Part shown: piece after piece, positions 15,774-23,743 of the stretch
How the letters are laid out: each line of letters opens with the position of its first letter
Numbering within the stretch: position 1 is the first letter of the stretch
Origin: Cyclobacteriaceae bacterium
GTDB lineage: Bacteria > Bacteroidota > Bacteroidia > Cytophagales > Cyclobacteriaceae
Length of the DNA stretch: 55,373 bases
Reading direction: 5' to 3'
Assembly (NCBI GenBank): GCA_025350305.1
Contig: JANXYC010000102.1
Span: 1-55,373, forward strand
Notes under the pieces: generated by a model
Told to the model about the DNA's origin: nothing
Databases searched by the model: none
What the model saw: only the letters and a program-made list of their open reading frames with translations
Translations under genes and position numbers: made by a program

Positions 15774-16325
15774 ATGAGCGAGAAGTACAAAATCCGGAAT
15801 CAGGATATGCTTTATTTTGTCACGTTTACCGTAATTCAGTGGCTTGACGTATTCATCCGAAGAGAATACAAGGATATATTAATTGAAAGTCTACGCTATT
15901 GTCAAAAAAATAAAGGTCTGGAAGTGTGGGCATATTGCATCATGACCAGTCACGTCCATATGATCCTGGGTCGTCACGGAGAGCCAGGCCTGGAGGGTAT
16001 CATCCGGGATATTAAGAAATTCACTTCAACGGAGATCATAAAAGCCATCAAGGACAACCCCCAGGAGAGCAGGAAGGAATTGTTATTGTGGGTGTTTGAA
16101 AGAGCCGGCAAAAACAATAGCAATAATACCAATTACCAGTTTTGGCAACAGAACAATCATCCCATCGAACTCAATACCAACAAGAAACGGGAACAACGAT
16201 TAAATTATATTCATCAAAATCCGGTGGAAGCAGGGTTCGTGTTGTCGGCTGAAGAGTATCTTTACAGCAGCGCAATGAATTATGCTGGACGCCCGGAGGT
16301 TTTGTTGGATGTGATGTTGATGTAG
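15774..16325 (+). CDS. REP-associated (Y1/IS200-like) transposase, RAYT type
   Basis: A 183-residue HUH-family transposase. The His-hydrophobic-His metal motif is TSHVHMI (His60, His62), preceded by the usual YFVTFTV strand and followed by the IIRDIKKFTS helix and the YIHQNPVEAG motif. Single-copy RAYT enzymes act on palindromic REP sequences, and two hairpins of that kind follow the stop within 20-70 bases (16341-16396). I could not identify the catalytic tyrosine with confidence. No IS200-type second gene or terminal repeats are seen, so it is more likely a domesticated RAYT than an intact insertion sequence. Confidence 0.85.
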   Translation: MSEKYKIRNQDMLYFVTFTVIQWLDVFIRREYKDILIESLRYCQKNKGLEVWAYCIMTSHVHMILGRHGEPGLEGIIRDIKKFTSTEIIKAIKDNPQESRKELLLWVFERAGKNNSNNTNYQFWQQNNHPIELNTNKKREQRLNYIHQNPVEAGFVLSAEEYLYSSAMNYAGRPEVLLDVMLM

Positions 16326-16340
16326 GCCGCGGCAGCTTCG

Positions 16341-16396
16341 GCAGTCTAGAGACTGCAGGCATGAGAGGTCACAAGTGTCCCGAGACGGAACACTTG
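16341..16396. repeat. REP-like hairpin pair downstream of the RAYT gene
   Basis: Hairpin one: GCAGTCT, AG, AGACTGC (16341-16356), seven perfect pairs. Hairpin two: CAAGTGT, then CCCGAGACGGA, ACACTTG (16372-16396), with the stem nearly continuing through CC/GG. Adjacent unequal hairpins next to a RAYT gene are the expected layout of its cognate REP/BIME unit. Confidence 0.6.
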
Positions 16397-16500
16397 CGCC
16401 AGCTGGGGAGTTAAGCGCCAAAGTGAAACGACCTGATGGCAAAACCTGAATGTATTGACATCAAAAATTTTAAACCAGAATCAGAAAATTTTAAAAATGA

Positions 16501-16520
16501 GTTTTTAGAGACCCCCATAT
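16501..16520. mobile_element. Solo end of the 89-bp MITE (degenerate)
   Basis: GTTTTTAGAGACCCCCATAT matches 18 of 20 bases of the right end plus flank of the MITE copy at 21784-21872 (GTTTTTAGAGATGCCCATAT). The rest of the element is absent. It lies 26 bases before the cysteine-synthase-like start. Confidence 0.45.
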
Positions 16521-16545
16521 TTTAATTATCCTTAAATAAAACAAC

Positions 16546-17484
16546 ATGAGTTCAGGAAATATCAGCATCAGAAATACCATAGGGAATACCCCAATGATAG
16601 AATTAAAAAAAATAGTACCGGCTAATAGTGCCCGAATTTTAGCAAAATTAGAAAGTGCCAACCCAACAGGAAGCATGAAAGACAGAATGGCTAAAGCAGT
16701 AATTGAAGGAGCAGAAAGAAAAGGGTTGATAAAACAGGGAGGTACTATTGTGGAATATACTGCCGGAACAACAGGCATATCACTTGCATTTGTATGTGCA
16801 TCCCTTGGTTATAATTTTCATGCCGTTTTTTCGGATGCTTTTAGCAATGAAAAGAGAATTACAATGAAGGCCTTTGGAGCTACCGTTACAGATGTATTAA
16901 GTGATAATAAAAAAATAACGGAAAAGCTCATCAAAGAGATGATTGAAACATCCAGGGGGTTAAGTGAACAAGATAATCACTGGTGGTCAGATCAATTAAA
17001 CAATCATGATGCAGAGAAAGGCTATTATCCACTTGGTGATGAAATTTGGGAACAATCTGAAGGCAGTGTTGAGGCTTTTGTACATACTGTAAGTACAGCA
17101 CATTCCATTCATGGGGTAACAAAATCACTTTTAAAATATAACAATAAGGTAGAAACATTTGCAGTTGAACCGGATGAGTCTGCAGTACTATCCGGACGTC
17201 CTTCCGGCTCACACAAAATTGAAGGCATTGGCATTGGTTTTATTCCACCGCTATGGCAACCGGAAATTGTAACGGAGATTTTAACTGTTACTACAGAAGA
17301 TGCAATGTCTATGGCCAGAAGACTTGCCAAAGAAGAAGGAATTTTTGCAGGCACATCAACAGGAGCAAATATTGTTGCAGCCCTGAGAATAGCTGAAAGG
17401 CTGGGCCCCGGAAAAACTGTAACTACAATAATTGTTGATTCCGGACTGAGGTACATCAGTACTCCTTTATATCAATTATTATAA
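16546..17484 (+). CDS. PLP-dependent cysteine-synthase-family protein with altered cofactor motifs
   Basis: A 312-residue fold-type II PLP protein, like CysK/CysM in length and order. The Schiff-base lysine is Lys45 (PTGSMKDRM). Two normally strict motifs differ: the substrate loop TSGNTG reads TAGTTG (72-77), replacing the Asn that contacts PLP O3', and the PLP phosphate loop GTGGT reads STAHS (183-187). The EPDESAVLSG and HKIEGIGIGF segments are kept. So it belongs to the family but probably uses another substrate or has altered catalysis. A MITE end lies just upstream and a methyltransferase fragment follows after 51 bases. AT-rich composition supports transfer. Confidence 0.82.
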   Translation: MSSGNISIRNTIGNTPMIELKKIVPANSARILAKLESANPTGSMKDRMAKAVIEGAERKGLIKQGGTIVEYTAGTTGISLAFVCASLGYNFHAVFSDAFSNEKRITMKAFGATVTDVLSDNKKITEKLIKEMIETSRGLSEQDNHWWSDQLNNHDAEKGYYPLGDEIWEQSEGSVEAFVHTVSTAHSIHGVTKSLLKYNNKVETFAVEPDESAVLSGRPSGSHKIEGIGIGFIPPLWQPEIVTEILTVTTEDAMSMARRLAKEEGIFAGTSTGANIVAALRIAERLGPGKTVTTIIVDSGLRYISTPLYQLL

Positions 17485-17535
17485 ATAAAAATAAATTAAA
17501 TAAAACAGCACACAACAAGCGGCTTCGCAATCAGT

Positions 17536-18081
17536 ATGAAACTGCCCATTTCGCCCAAAAGAATGTTGGACATAGGCGGCTCACACGGATTGTACTGCGT
17601 AGAATTTTGCAGAAAATATTCTGACCTGAAAGCAACTGTGCTGGACTGGGCTGTGGGATTGAAAAATGCAAAAATTACATTGACCCAGGAAAAAGACGTA
17701 GCAGGTAGAATTGACCTGTTTGAAGGTGACTTTGAAAAAGAAAACCTGCCTGCAGAGAAATTTGATTTTATGTTTCTCGGCAATATCATACATGGGCTTA
17801 CCGTGCAAGGCAACAAGGTACTGTTCAAAAAAATAGCCGATGCCACAGCAAGCAATGGCGCTATTGCCATTCTTGACCAATATGCAAATGTAAAAGGCTC
17901 TCTTTTTGTAAAAGGTGTTGCTTCTATGATAGGTTGGAACCTCTTTGCCTTTGCAGGTGGACGAGCTTATGACTTTGAAGTGGTGAAGCAATGGCTGGAA
18001 GAAGTAGGTTTTCATTCAGTAACCCTGACACATTTAAGGCAAGCGCCCGGGTTTTCGGTTATCAAAGCTCAACAAAGATAA
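17536..18081 (+). CDS. SAM-dependent methyltransferase, N-terminally short
   Basis: A 181-residue Rossmann methyltransferase. Motif I is LDIGGSHGLYCVEF (about 11-24), motif II has TVLDW, and FDFMFLGNIIHGL with the later GGRAYDFEVVKQWLEEVGF resembles the catalytic domain of O-methyltransferases acting on small aromatic or polyketide substrates. Those proteins are usually around 330 residues, with an N-terminal dimerisation and winged-helix domain that is missing here; the frame is closed by a stop about 40 bases upstream. It is likely a truncated gene, perhaps still folded. Substrate unknown. Confidence 0.65.
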   Translation: MKLPISPKRMLDIGGSHGLYCVEFCRKYSDLKATVLDWAVGLKNAKITLTQEKDVAGRIDLFEGDFEKENLPAEKFDFMFLGNIIHGLTVQGNKVLFKKIADATASNGAIAILDQYANVKGSLFVKGVASMIGWNLFAFAGGRAYDFEVVKQWLEEVGFHSVTLTHLRQAPGFSVIKAQQR

Positions 18082-18288
18082 CAACCAAGGCGCTTTGGAA
18101 CAGGAAATGCTTATGTGTGACAGAAGCACGAACCGCCAACAAGGTATTTCCAAAAGCGGGCAGTACGGCTGCTTGCAACAAAACTATGTGCCATTGCTGA
18201 CTCGGCTTAAGTTTGTAGTTAGGTTTCAAATTGTGAAACCTGGTTCGGCATCGTGACAAATCGGACTACGAAAGAGTTTTGGAGAAAG

Positions 18289-18470
18289 CCGCCAGCAGGT
18301 AACACCGTATATACCGCATAGTGGGGATGCGCTCAAAAATGAATTTATTACCTTCGCTTCGGCTTATGGTTAGCGACCCAATTCGCAACAGTCATTCTTG
18401 CCGGCCTTGCTGCGCCGGCCTTGGCAAGCATGACTAACCCCACTACGCCGTATATACTTATCGTTGGCGG
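18289..18470. repeat. Large imperfect inverted repeat in the 427-base spacer
   Basis: Left arm 18289-18326 (CCGCCA ... CGTATATACC ... TAGTGGGG) is mirrored by right arm 18438-18470 (CCCCACTA ... GTATATAC ... TGGCGG). Nested inside are GGTTAG/CTAACC and a GC-rich CTTGCCGGC/GCCGGCCTTGGCAAG segment. The whole could fold into one long cruciform. No gene is evident from 18082 to 18508. Such structures between unrelated small genes suggest a recombination or cassette boundary, but no integron attC core boxes or integrase are present. Confidence 0.6.
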
Positions 18471-18508
18471 TAATGCGGCCCGACAGTTTGGACTACTGAT
18501 TAAGTGAC

Positions 18509-19060
18509 ATGAGTGACCACAAAAAAGAGTATAGTAACTTGACTGACCTAATGGGAGCAGTCCAAATCATGGGTAAGTTTCAGACAATACATAACATCAT
18601 TAGACCAGACTTCTTAGTTCTATTAAGAATTACAGAGGAACAAAAATCAAACGAGAAAGAGTTTGACGCATTGTACAGAGCATGTTTGACAAGGTTTTTT
18701 ACTCTCATCGAGGCCGACATTTACGGGCTGAATCAACTGGACATGTATGACGGCTATGACGACAAGAAAGACAGATTTATTGAGAAATTTAAAGAAACGT
18801 ACAAGCAGATTTGTAAAACTTGGAAGAAAGAAGAACTACAGAAAAAGTATTTCGACTCAAAACTTCAGGGAATCATAGAATTAAAAAAAAAGCGTGACGA
18901 CTTAGTTCATCCAAAAGAAGTGGAGCACATTCACAGAGCAAGCGACAAAGACTTTCAAGTGTTAAAGACCGTGTTTGAAGACTACGACCAGTTCATAAAT
19001 GACTTAATGAACGACTTCTTCTTAGGTACAACGATTGACTCAGCTTCGGTTTTTAGTTAA
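18509..19060 (+). CDS. Helical protein with an Rx4H (HEPN-like) motif
   Basis: A 183-residue, highly charged, all-helical cytoplasmic protein. Residues 129-134 read RDDLVH, followed by P, inside KKKRDDLVHPKEV. This matches the Rx4-6H signature of HEPN RNases, in the expected place after a long helix. HEPN proteins occur in toxin-antitoxin and antiphage systems, but non-catalytic helical proteins can show similar strings, and no MNT nucleotidyltransferase partner is encoded nearby. The gene is followed 18 bases later by a secreted DUF4468 protein, which is not a known antitoxin. Function open. Confidence 0.6.
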   Translation: MSDHKKEYSNLTDLMGAVQIMGKFQTIHNIIRPDFLVLLRITEEQKSNEKEFDALYRACLTRFFTLIEADIYGLNQLDMYDGYDDKKDRFIEKFKETYKQICKTWKKEELQKKYFDSKLQGIIELKKKRDDLVHPKEVEHIHRASDKDFQVLKTVFEDYDQFINDLMNDFFLGTTIDSASVFS

Positions 19061-19078
19061 CAACAAGAATAAACATTT

Positions 19079-19618
19079 ATGAAACGACTCTTCGTAATAA
19101 TATCATTAATCCCATGCATTTCTTTTGGCCAGTTAATTGACGAATTACCTAAAGACGAGAATGGAAATTTATCGTACACCGAGGTTATTCAACAAGAGGG
19201 TACTATGGCCGAGCTTTACCTAAGGGCAAAGAAGTGTTTTGTTGATATTTTTAAATCCGCTAATGACGTTATTCAATTGGACGATAAAGATACAGGAACA
19301 ATTGTCGGAAAGGGCTTTAGTATTATTTATCATAGAATCCCGTTGAATCCACCAGTGGAGTTACAACTATGGTACACATTAAAAATTCAATGCAAGGACG
19401 GCAGATTCAAGTATGAAATAAATAACATCTATTTCCAATATGCAGGACGGACTTCACCTCCTTCCGAGGTTTTTGATAAATCTGTTTATTACAAGAAAAA
19501 CGGAGAACCCAGACCAGCATATGAAAATCGAAAGAATGAAATGACTAAAAAAATTAATGAGTTAATTGACTCAATAAAATCTAAGATGAACACTCAAACA
19601 AAAAAAGATGACTGGTAA
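19079..19618 (+). CDS. DUF4468-domain exported protein
   Basis: A 179-residue protein with a signal peptide (about 1-18, ISFGQ cleavage). The rest fits DUF4468: an opening GNLSYTEVIQ strand, ELYLRAKKCFVDIFKSANDVIQLDDKDTGTIVGKG, then a strand-rich YTLKIQCKDGRFKYEINNI. This family of Bacteroidota secreted proteins has no known function. The C-terminus is a charged helix. It lies in the same orientation 18 bases after the HEPN-like gene and may share its transcript. The region after it (19619-20101) has no gene. Confidence 0.8.
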   Translation: MKRLFVIISLIPCISFGQLIDELPKDENGNLSYTEVIQQEGTMAELYLRAKKCFVDIFKSANDVIQLDDKDTGTIVGKGFSIIYHRIPLNPPVELQLWYTLKIQCKDGRFKYEINNIYFQYAGRTSPPSEVFDKSVYYKKNGEPRPAYENRKNEMTKKINELIDSIKSKMNTQTKKDDW

Positions 19619-20101
19619 GCCGCACTACCGTCAACATATAAGGCTTAAACGAAGCTTCGCCACGTAGTAATTGAACCACGAAATGCAATGCGATCATGGC
19701 GGGGGTTCGCTGTAAGCCTCTGTTGAACTGAGGCTTCGGGAGTTTTCCCCTTATGGAATTTTAATGGTCATGAGCGTGCAGCAAGCGCCGCACGATGCGC
19801 TGCTTTTGGATGGCGGCAGGAGTTTTTCCTGGAGAAAACTGTTTGCATTCAGAAGGAGTTTGGGTATTGGATAGGAAATCATCATCATTTCACATTTGAT
19901 TTTCTTTAATCGAGCAAGACGTTATCGATCCCATCATTTTTGAGGTACTGCAATCGCTCTTTACACCGATCACAGCTTTGATCTTTGATCTACATTTAAC
20001 GCAAGGCTAATAAATTAATTTTAGAACAAGCTTCTGTATTTCTTGCCTACTGCTCCTTGCCTACTGCCTACTTTCTACCCTGGCTGTTCCCACCGGGATC
20101 A
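19619..20101. other. Gene-free 483-base spacer with repeats
   Basis: No coding frame stands out. Visible structure: AGGCTTA near 19642 is mirrored by TAAGCCT about 80 bases on, with a GCCTC/GAGGC hairpin right after it; a GGCAGT-family repeat copy in inverted orientation lies at 20044-20079 (GCCTACTGC occurs repeatedly). This marks the right edge of the AT-rich accessory region. Confidence 0.5.
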
Positions 20102-21751
20102 TCATTTATTCGTTGGCTCGAGTTTCATGACAGCTTCCTTCTGATCAGGACGTACCGTGGGATACTGGATGCCCAACTGCTCCAGGTAGGTTTTGTATTT
20201 GGCGGGGTTGTAGTAAAAAGGTTTTAGCTTTGGTGCGTACTCCGTCATGATTTTTTGATTGAGATAAATGGCGGGATTGTCTTTCTCACCGATAAGGGGT
20301 GTGTACTTAATATCCTTCGTCTGTTCAGTACGATAGTACGACCATGCATTTTTCAAAGTCTCTGGTTTCAGAAGCAAGTCCAGTAATGTCATTACTTCGG
20401 CCTTGGCGCCGTACACAACTCCTTTGTGCGCAATGGGTGTTGCCATTGAAATTGCGTTGCTCCAGTGATGGCCAGGCAGCCCGGGTATGTTGGACGGATA
20501 CCGCAATACGATCGTCGGCAGTGACCAACTGATATCGGCAATATCATCCGATCCTCCGCCCATCGCCATCAGTTGACGGCCCATCACATTGACGGTGCCG
20601 GTGGGTGTGGGCAATCCTAGCGTATCAAGCTTTACGGCAAGGCCTTCAATCTTGGGCGCCTTCAATTCAATTTGTGTTGCTTTCGCCAACAGTTGATCTT
20701 CCGTTGACCAAGTCGGAAGCCCAACTTTCCTGATGTTTTCATACATCACTTCTGCGATTGGCCTATTAAAATGACCGGGCCATGCCGATCCAAGAATTTC
20801 GTACGTAAATTTTGTGTCCGTCATCGTCGCAGCGCCTTCTGCCATCTTTACCCCAATGTCGAAAAGCTTTTTAATATCAGGATAAGTCCGTTCGCGGAAG
20901 TAATACCATACAGCGGCTTTTGAAGGGACCACATTCGGTTGATCGCCTCCATCAGAGATAACATAGTGCGACCGCTGGGTGAGTTCAAGGTGTTCGCGCC
21001 GGAAATTCCATCCAATGTTCATTAACTCGACCGCATCCAACGCACTTCTCCCTCGCCATGGTGCACCCGCCGCATGGGCAGCCGCTCCTTCAAAATTGAA
21101 CCGGACCGAAACCAATCCGTTGTTTCCCGCATCACCATACGATACGCCCAGGTTGTTTCCTACGTGTGTAAAAATGCAGGCATCAACATCCTTAAAGTAT
21201 CCCGCCCGGATGTAGAAAGCCTTGGTTCCCACTAATTCTTCCGCTACACCCGGCCAAAGCATCAACGTGCCAGGGATCTTTTCTTTCTCCATGATCTTCT
21301 TCAATGCCAATGCTGAAATAATATTTAACGCCTGACCCGAATTATGACCCTCACCATGGCCGGGAGCACCTTCCACCAACGGATCATGGTATGCTACACC
21401 GGGTTTTTGTGACGCTTTAGGAATGCAATCCACGTCCGAACCCAAAGCAATCACCGGCTTGCCACTGCCCCAGGTCGCAATCCAGGCAGTAGGTACGCCC
21501 GCCACTCCTTTTTGAATTGTGAATCCATTCTTTTCAAGAAGCGTGGTGAGGTAGTTGAATGTTTCATATTCTTGAAAGCCCAACTCTGAATAGCTGAAGA
21601 GCATGTCATTGATCTGCTGACCCAACACAGCATTCTTTTCAACTTCAAGCACGGCATCTGATTTTAACTTTTCTACATTCCGGACTTCCGATTGCGCCAA
21701 ACCTGATGTGAGTGTTAGGAACACAACAAGAAAACAAAGGATATTCTTCAT
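20102..21751 (-). CDS. Exported M20-family amidohydrolase, paralogue 1
   Basis: A 549-residue protein with a Sec signal (about 1-19, SGLAQ) and an M20D amidohydrolase of the AbgB (p-aminobenzoyl-glutamate hydrolase) type. Recognisable: ALGSDVDCIP, GHGEGHNSGQAL, the catalytic EE in PGVAEELVGT, the dimerisation insert AAAHAAGAPWRGRSALDAVEL, and the late metal His in GHHWSNAISM. In the GHGEGHN segment, Glu replaces the Cys usual in this subfamily. Probable role: hydrolysing N-acyl or peptide-like amides in the periplasm. It follows its close paralogue on the same strand, with a MITE between them. Substrate unknown. Confidence 0.88.
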   Translation of the reverse strand: MKNILCFLVVFLTLTSGLAQSEVRNVEKLKSDAVLEVEKNAVLGQQINDMLFSYSELGFQEYETFNYLTTLLEKNGFTIQKGVAGVPTAWIATWGSGKPVIALGSDVDCIPKASQKPGVAYHDPLVEGAPGHGEGHNSGQALNIISALALKKIMEKEKIPGTLMLWPGVAEELVGTKAFYIRAGYFKDVDACIFTHVGNNLGVSYGDAGNNGLVSVRFNFEGAAAHAAGAPWRGRSALDAVELMNIGWNFRREHLELTQRSHYVISDGGDQPNVVPSKAAVWYYFRERTYPDIKKLFDIGVKMAEGAATMTDTKFTYEILGSAWPGHFNRPIAEVMYENIRKVGLPTWSTEDQLLAKATQIELKAPKIEGLAVKLDTLGLPTPTGTVNVMGRQLMAMGGGSDDIADISWSLPTIVLRYPSNIPGLPGHHWSNAISMATPIAHKGVVYGAKAEVMTLLDLLLKPETLKNAWSYYRTEQTKDIKYTPLIGEKDNPAIYLNQKIMTEYAPKLKPFYYNPAKYKTYLEQLGIQYPTVRPDQKEAVMKLEPTNK

Positions 21752-21783
21752 AGTGGATTCTTAATGTTAATCAATTCATATAT

Positions 21784-21872
21784 GGGCGTCTCTAAAAACT
21801 CCTTGTACCCTTCTCTTCCGGAGAAGGGTGACGGGTTGAGGCCATTAAAAGGCAAGGTTTTTAGAGATGCCC
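21784..21872. mobile_element. 89-bp MITE, copy 1, flanked by ATAT
   Basis: Starts GGGCGTCTCTAAAAAC and ends with the near-complement GTTTTTAGAGATGCCC. The middle has a CCCTTCTC-TTCCG-GAGAAGGG hairpin. The flanks read ATAT on both sides, the expected 4-bp target duplication. Copy 2 at 46937-47025 has the same 89-base length with only two compensating single-base indels. The element ends against the stop codon of the downstream minus-strand gene and may serve as its 3' structure. Confidence 0.8.
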
Positions 21873-21875
21873 ATA

Positions 21876-23540
21876 TTACTTTTTCTGTGCAGCCGCATTC
21901 ATTTTTTGAACAGCCTCTTTTTGATCGGACCTCAGCGTTGGGTAGTGTATGCCCAGTTGATCCAGGTAGGTCTTGTATTTCGATGGATCATAATAGTATG
22001 GTTTCAATTTAGGTTTAAAGTCATCCATGATTTTCTTGTTCAGCGTGATGGCCGGTGTATCTTTTTCACCCATTAGTGGAATATACTTTTGATCTTTCGT
22101 CTGTTCGTTTTTATAGTAGTCCCAGGCTTGGGTAAGAATCTCTGGTTTCAACAAAAGGTCGATCAAGGTAAGGGCCTCGGCTTTGGCACCTGCAATGATG
22201 CCCTTGTGCGCGATTGGAGTTGCCATCGAGATGGCGTCTCCCCAGTGATGACCCTGCAGACCCGGGATGTTGGATGGATAGGTTAGAACAATGGTGGGCA
22301 GCGACCATGAAATGTCCGCAATATCATCCGAGCCTCCTCCCAGTGAATATAATTGGCGACCTCCCATCATCACAGGCTTGGTGTCATTGGGCATGCCGAT
22401 GGTATCAACTTTTATCGCAAGTCCCTCTGTTTTTCGAGCCTTCAATTCAAGCTGGGTCGCTTTCGCCAGCAATTGATCATCCTCCGACCACGTCGGTAAA
22501 CCGACCGATTTTATATTTTGATACATCGCCGTTGCAATGGGTTTATTGAAATGTCCGGGCCAGGCGGAGCCAATTATTTCATACGTGAACTTCGTATCCG
22601 TCATTAGCGCCGCCCCTTCGGCAGTTTTTATTCCTTTTTCAAAAAGCTTTTTGACGTCGGGATACGTCCGCTCGCGAAAATAATACCACACGGTAGCTTT
22701 GGATGGAACTACGTTTGGCTGGTCGCCTCCATCCGAGATCACATAATGAGAGCGTTGGGTCAATTCCAAATGTTCACGCCGGAAATTCCAGCCAATGTTC
22801 ATTAGCTCGACCGCATCCAGCGCACTTCTTCCCCGCCAGGGTGCGCCTGCTGCATGAGCGGCCGCGCCTTCAAAAGTAAATTTTACAGAAATCATCCCGG
22901 TATATCCGCCATCACCATAGCCAACACCCAGGTTGCTTGATACGTGAGTAAAAATACAGGCGTCCACATCTTTGAAAATTCCCGCACGGACATAGTATGC
23001 TTTCGTACCCAACTGTTCTTCCGCAATACCGGGCCAGAGCATAAGGGTACCTGGAATTTTCTCACGCTCCATGATCTTCTTCAGGGTGAGGGCCGCCACA
23101 ATGTTCAGAGCCTGGCCGGAGTTGTGACCTTCGCCATGACCCGGTGCGCCATCAACAATCGGATCATGATAGGCAACACCTGGTTTCTGCGATGCCTTGG
23201 GGATACAGTCCACATCAGACCCAAGCGCAATAACCGGCTTGCCTGATCCCCACGTGGCGGTCCATGCTGTTGGTATGCCTGCTATGCCTTTTTGAATCTT
23301 GAAACCATTCTTTTCCAGAAGTGACGTGAGATAATTGGATGTTTCAATCTCTTGAAAACCCAATTCAGAAAAACTGAATAGCATATCGTTGATCTGCTGG
23401 CCAAGGACATATTGCTTTTCTACCTCCGTGATGGCTTCCGCTTTTAGCTTTTTGATTCGGTCTTCGGTTGCAGGTTGGGCTATTACGATTTCTGACATGG
23501 ACAGCAATGCCAATAGCACGACGAGGATGATATTCTTCAT
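21876..23540 (-). CDS. Exported M20-family amidohydrolase, paralogue 2
   Basis: A 554-residue paralogue of the neighbouring amidohydrolase, nearly colinear throughout. The ATG at 23540 gives a proper signal peptide (MKNIILVVLLALLSM, cleavage around VIAQ); 17 extra codons are open upstream but lack signal character. The same motifs are present: ALGSDVDCIP, GHGEGHNSGQAL (Glu in place of Cys), AEEQLGT, AAAHAAGAPWRGRS and GHHWGDAISM. Tandem duplication followed by divergence of substrate range is likely. The stop lies against MITE copy 1. Confidence 0.88.
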   Translation of the reverse strand: MKNIILVVLLALLSMSEIVIAQPATEDRIKKLKAEAITEVEKQYVLGQQINDMLFSFSELGFQEIETSNYLTSLLEKNGFKIQKGIAGIPTAWTATWGSGKPVIALGSDVDCIPKASQKPGVAYHDPIVDGAPGHGEGHNSGQALNIVAALTLKKIMEREKIPGTLMLWPGIAEEQLGTKAYYVRAGIFKDVDACIFTHVSSNLGVGYGDGGYTGMISVKFTFEGAAAHAAGAPWRGRSALDAVELMNIGWNFRREHLELTQRSHYVISDGGDQPNVVPSKATVWYYFRERTYPDVKKLFEKGIKTAEGAALMTDTKFTYEIIGSAWPGHFNKPIATAMYQNIKSVGLPTWSEDDQLLAKATQLELKARKTEGLAIKVDTIGMPNDTKPVMMGGRQLYSLGGGSDDIADISWSLPTIVLTYPSNIPGLQGHHWGDAISMATPIAHKGIIAGAKAEALTLIDLLLKPEILTQAWDYYKNEQTKDQKYIPLMGEKDTPAITLNKKIMDDFKPKLKPYYYDPSKYKTYLDQLGIHYPTLRSDQKEAVQKMNAAAQKK

Positions 23541-23743
23541 GGTAGGGTTAGGTTTCGGGGCAGAAGGTAGCTGCTTCCAGGAAGAGTGCAAAAACCTCTT
23601 TTATGAGTGGTCATACCCTGTTCCCAAATTCGTTGCATAAACTTTATGGAACGTCATTAAATACCGCACACTACTATTACTTTCCAAATCTTTTCCTTAA
23701 CCTTCGTACCCTTTTCGAACTAATCACTCAAAACTTCAAAATC

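Noticed and set aside
18082-18508. Integron cassette array with attC sites
   Set aside because: No integrase is in the window and no paired RYYYAAC/GTTRRRY core boxes were found around the large inverted repeat.
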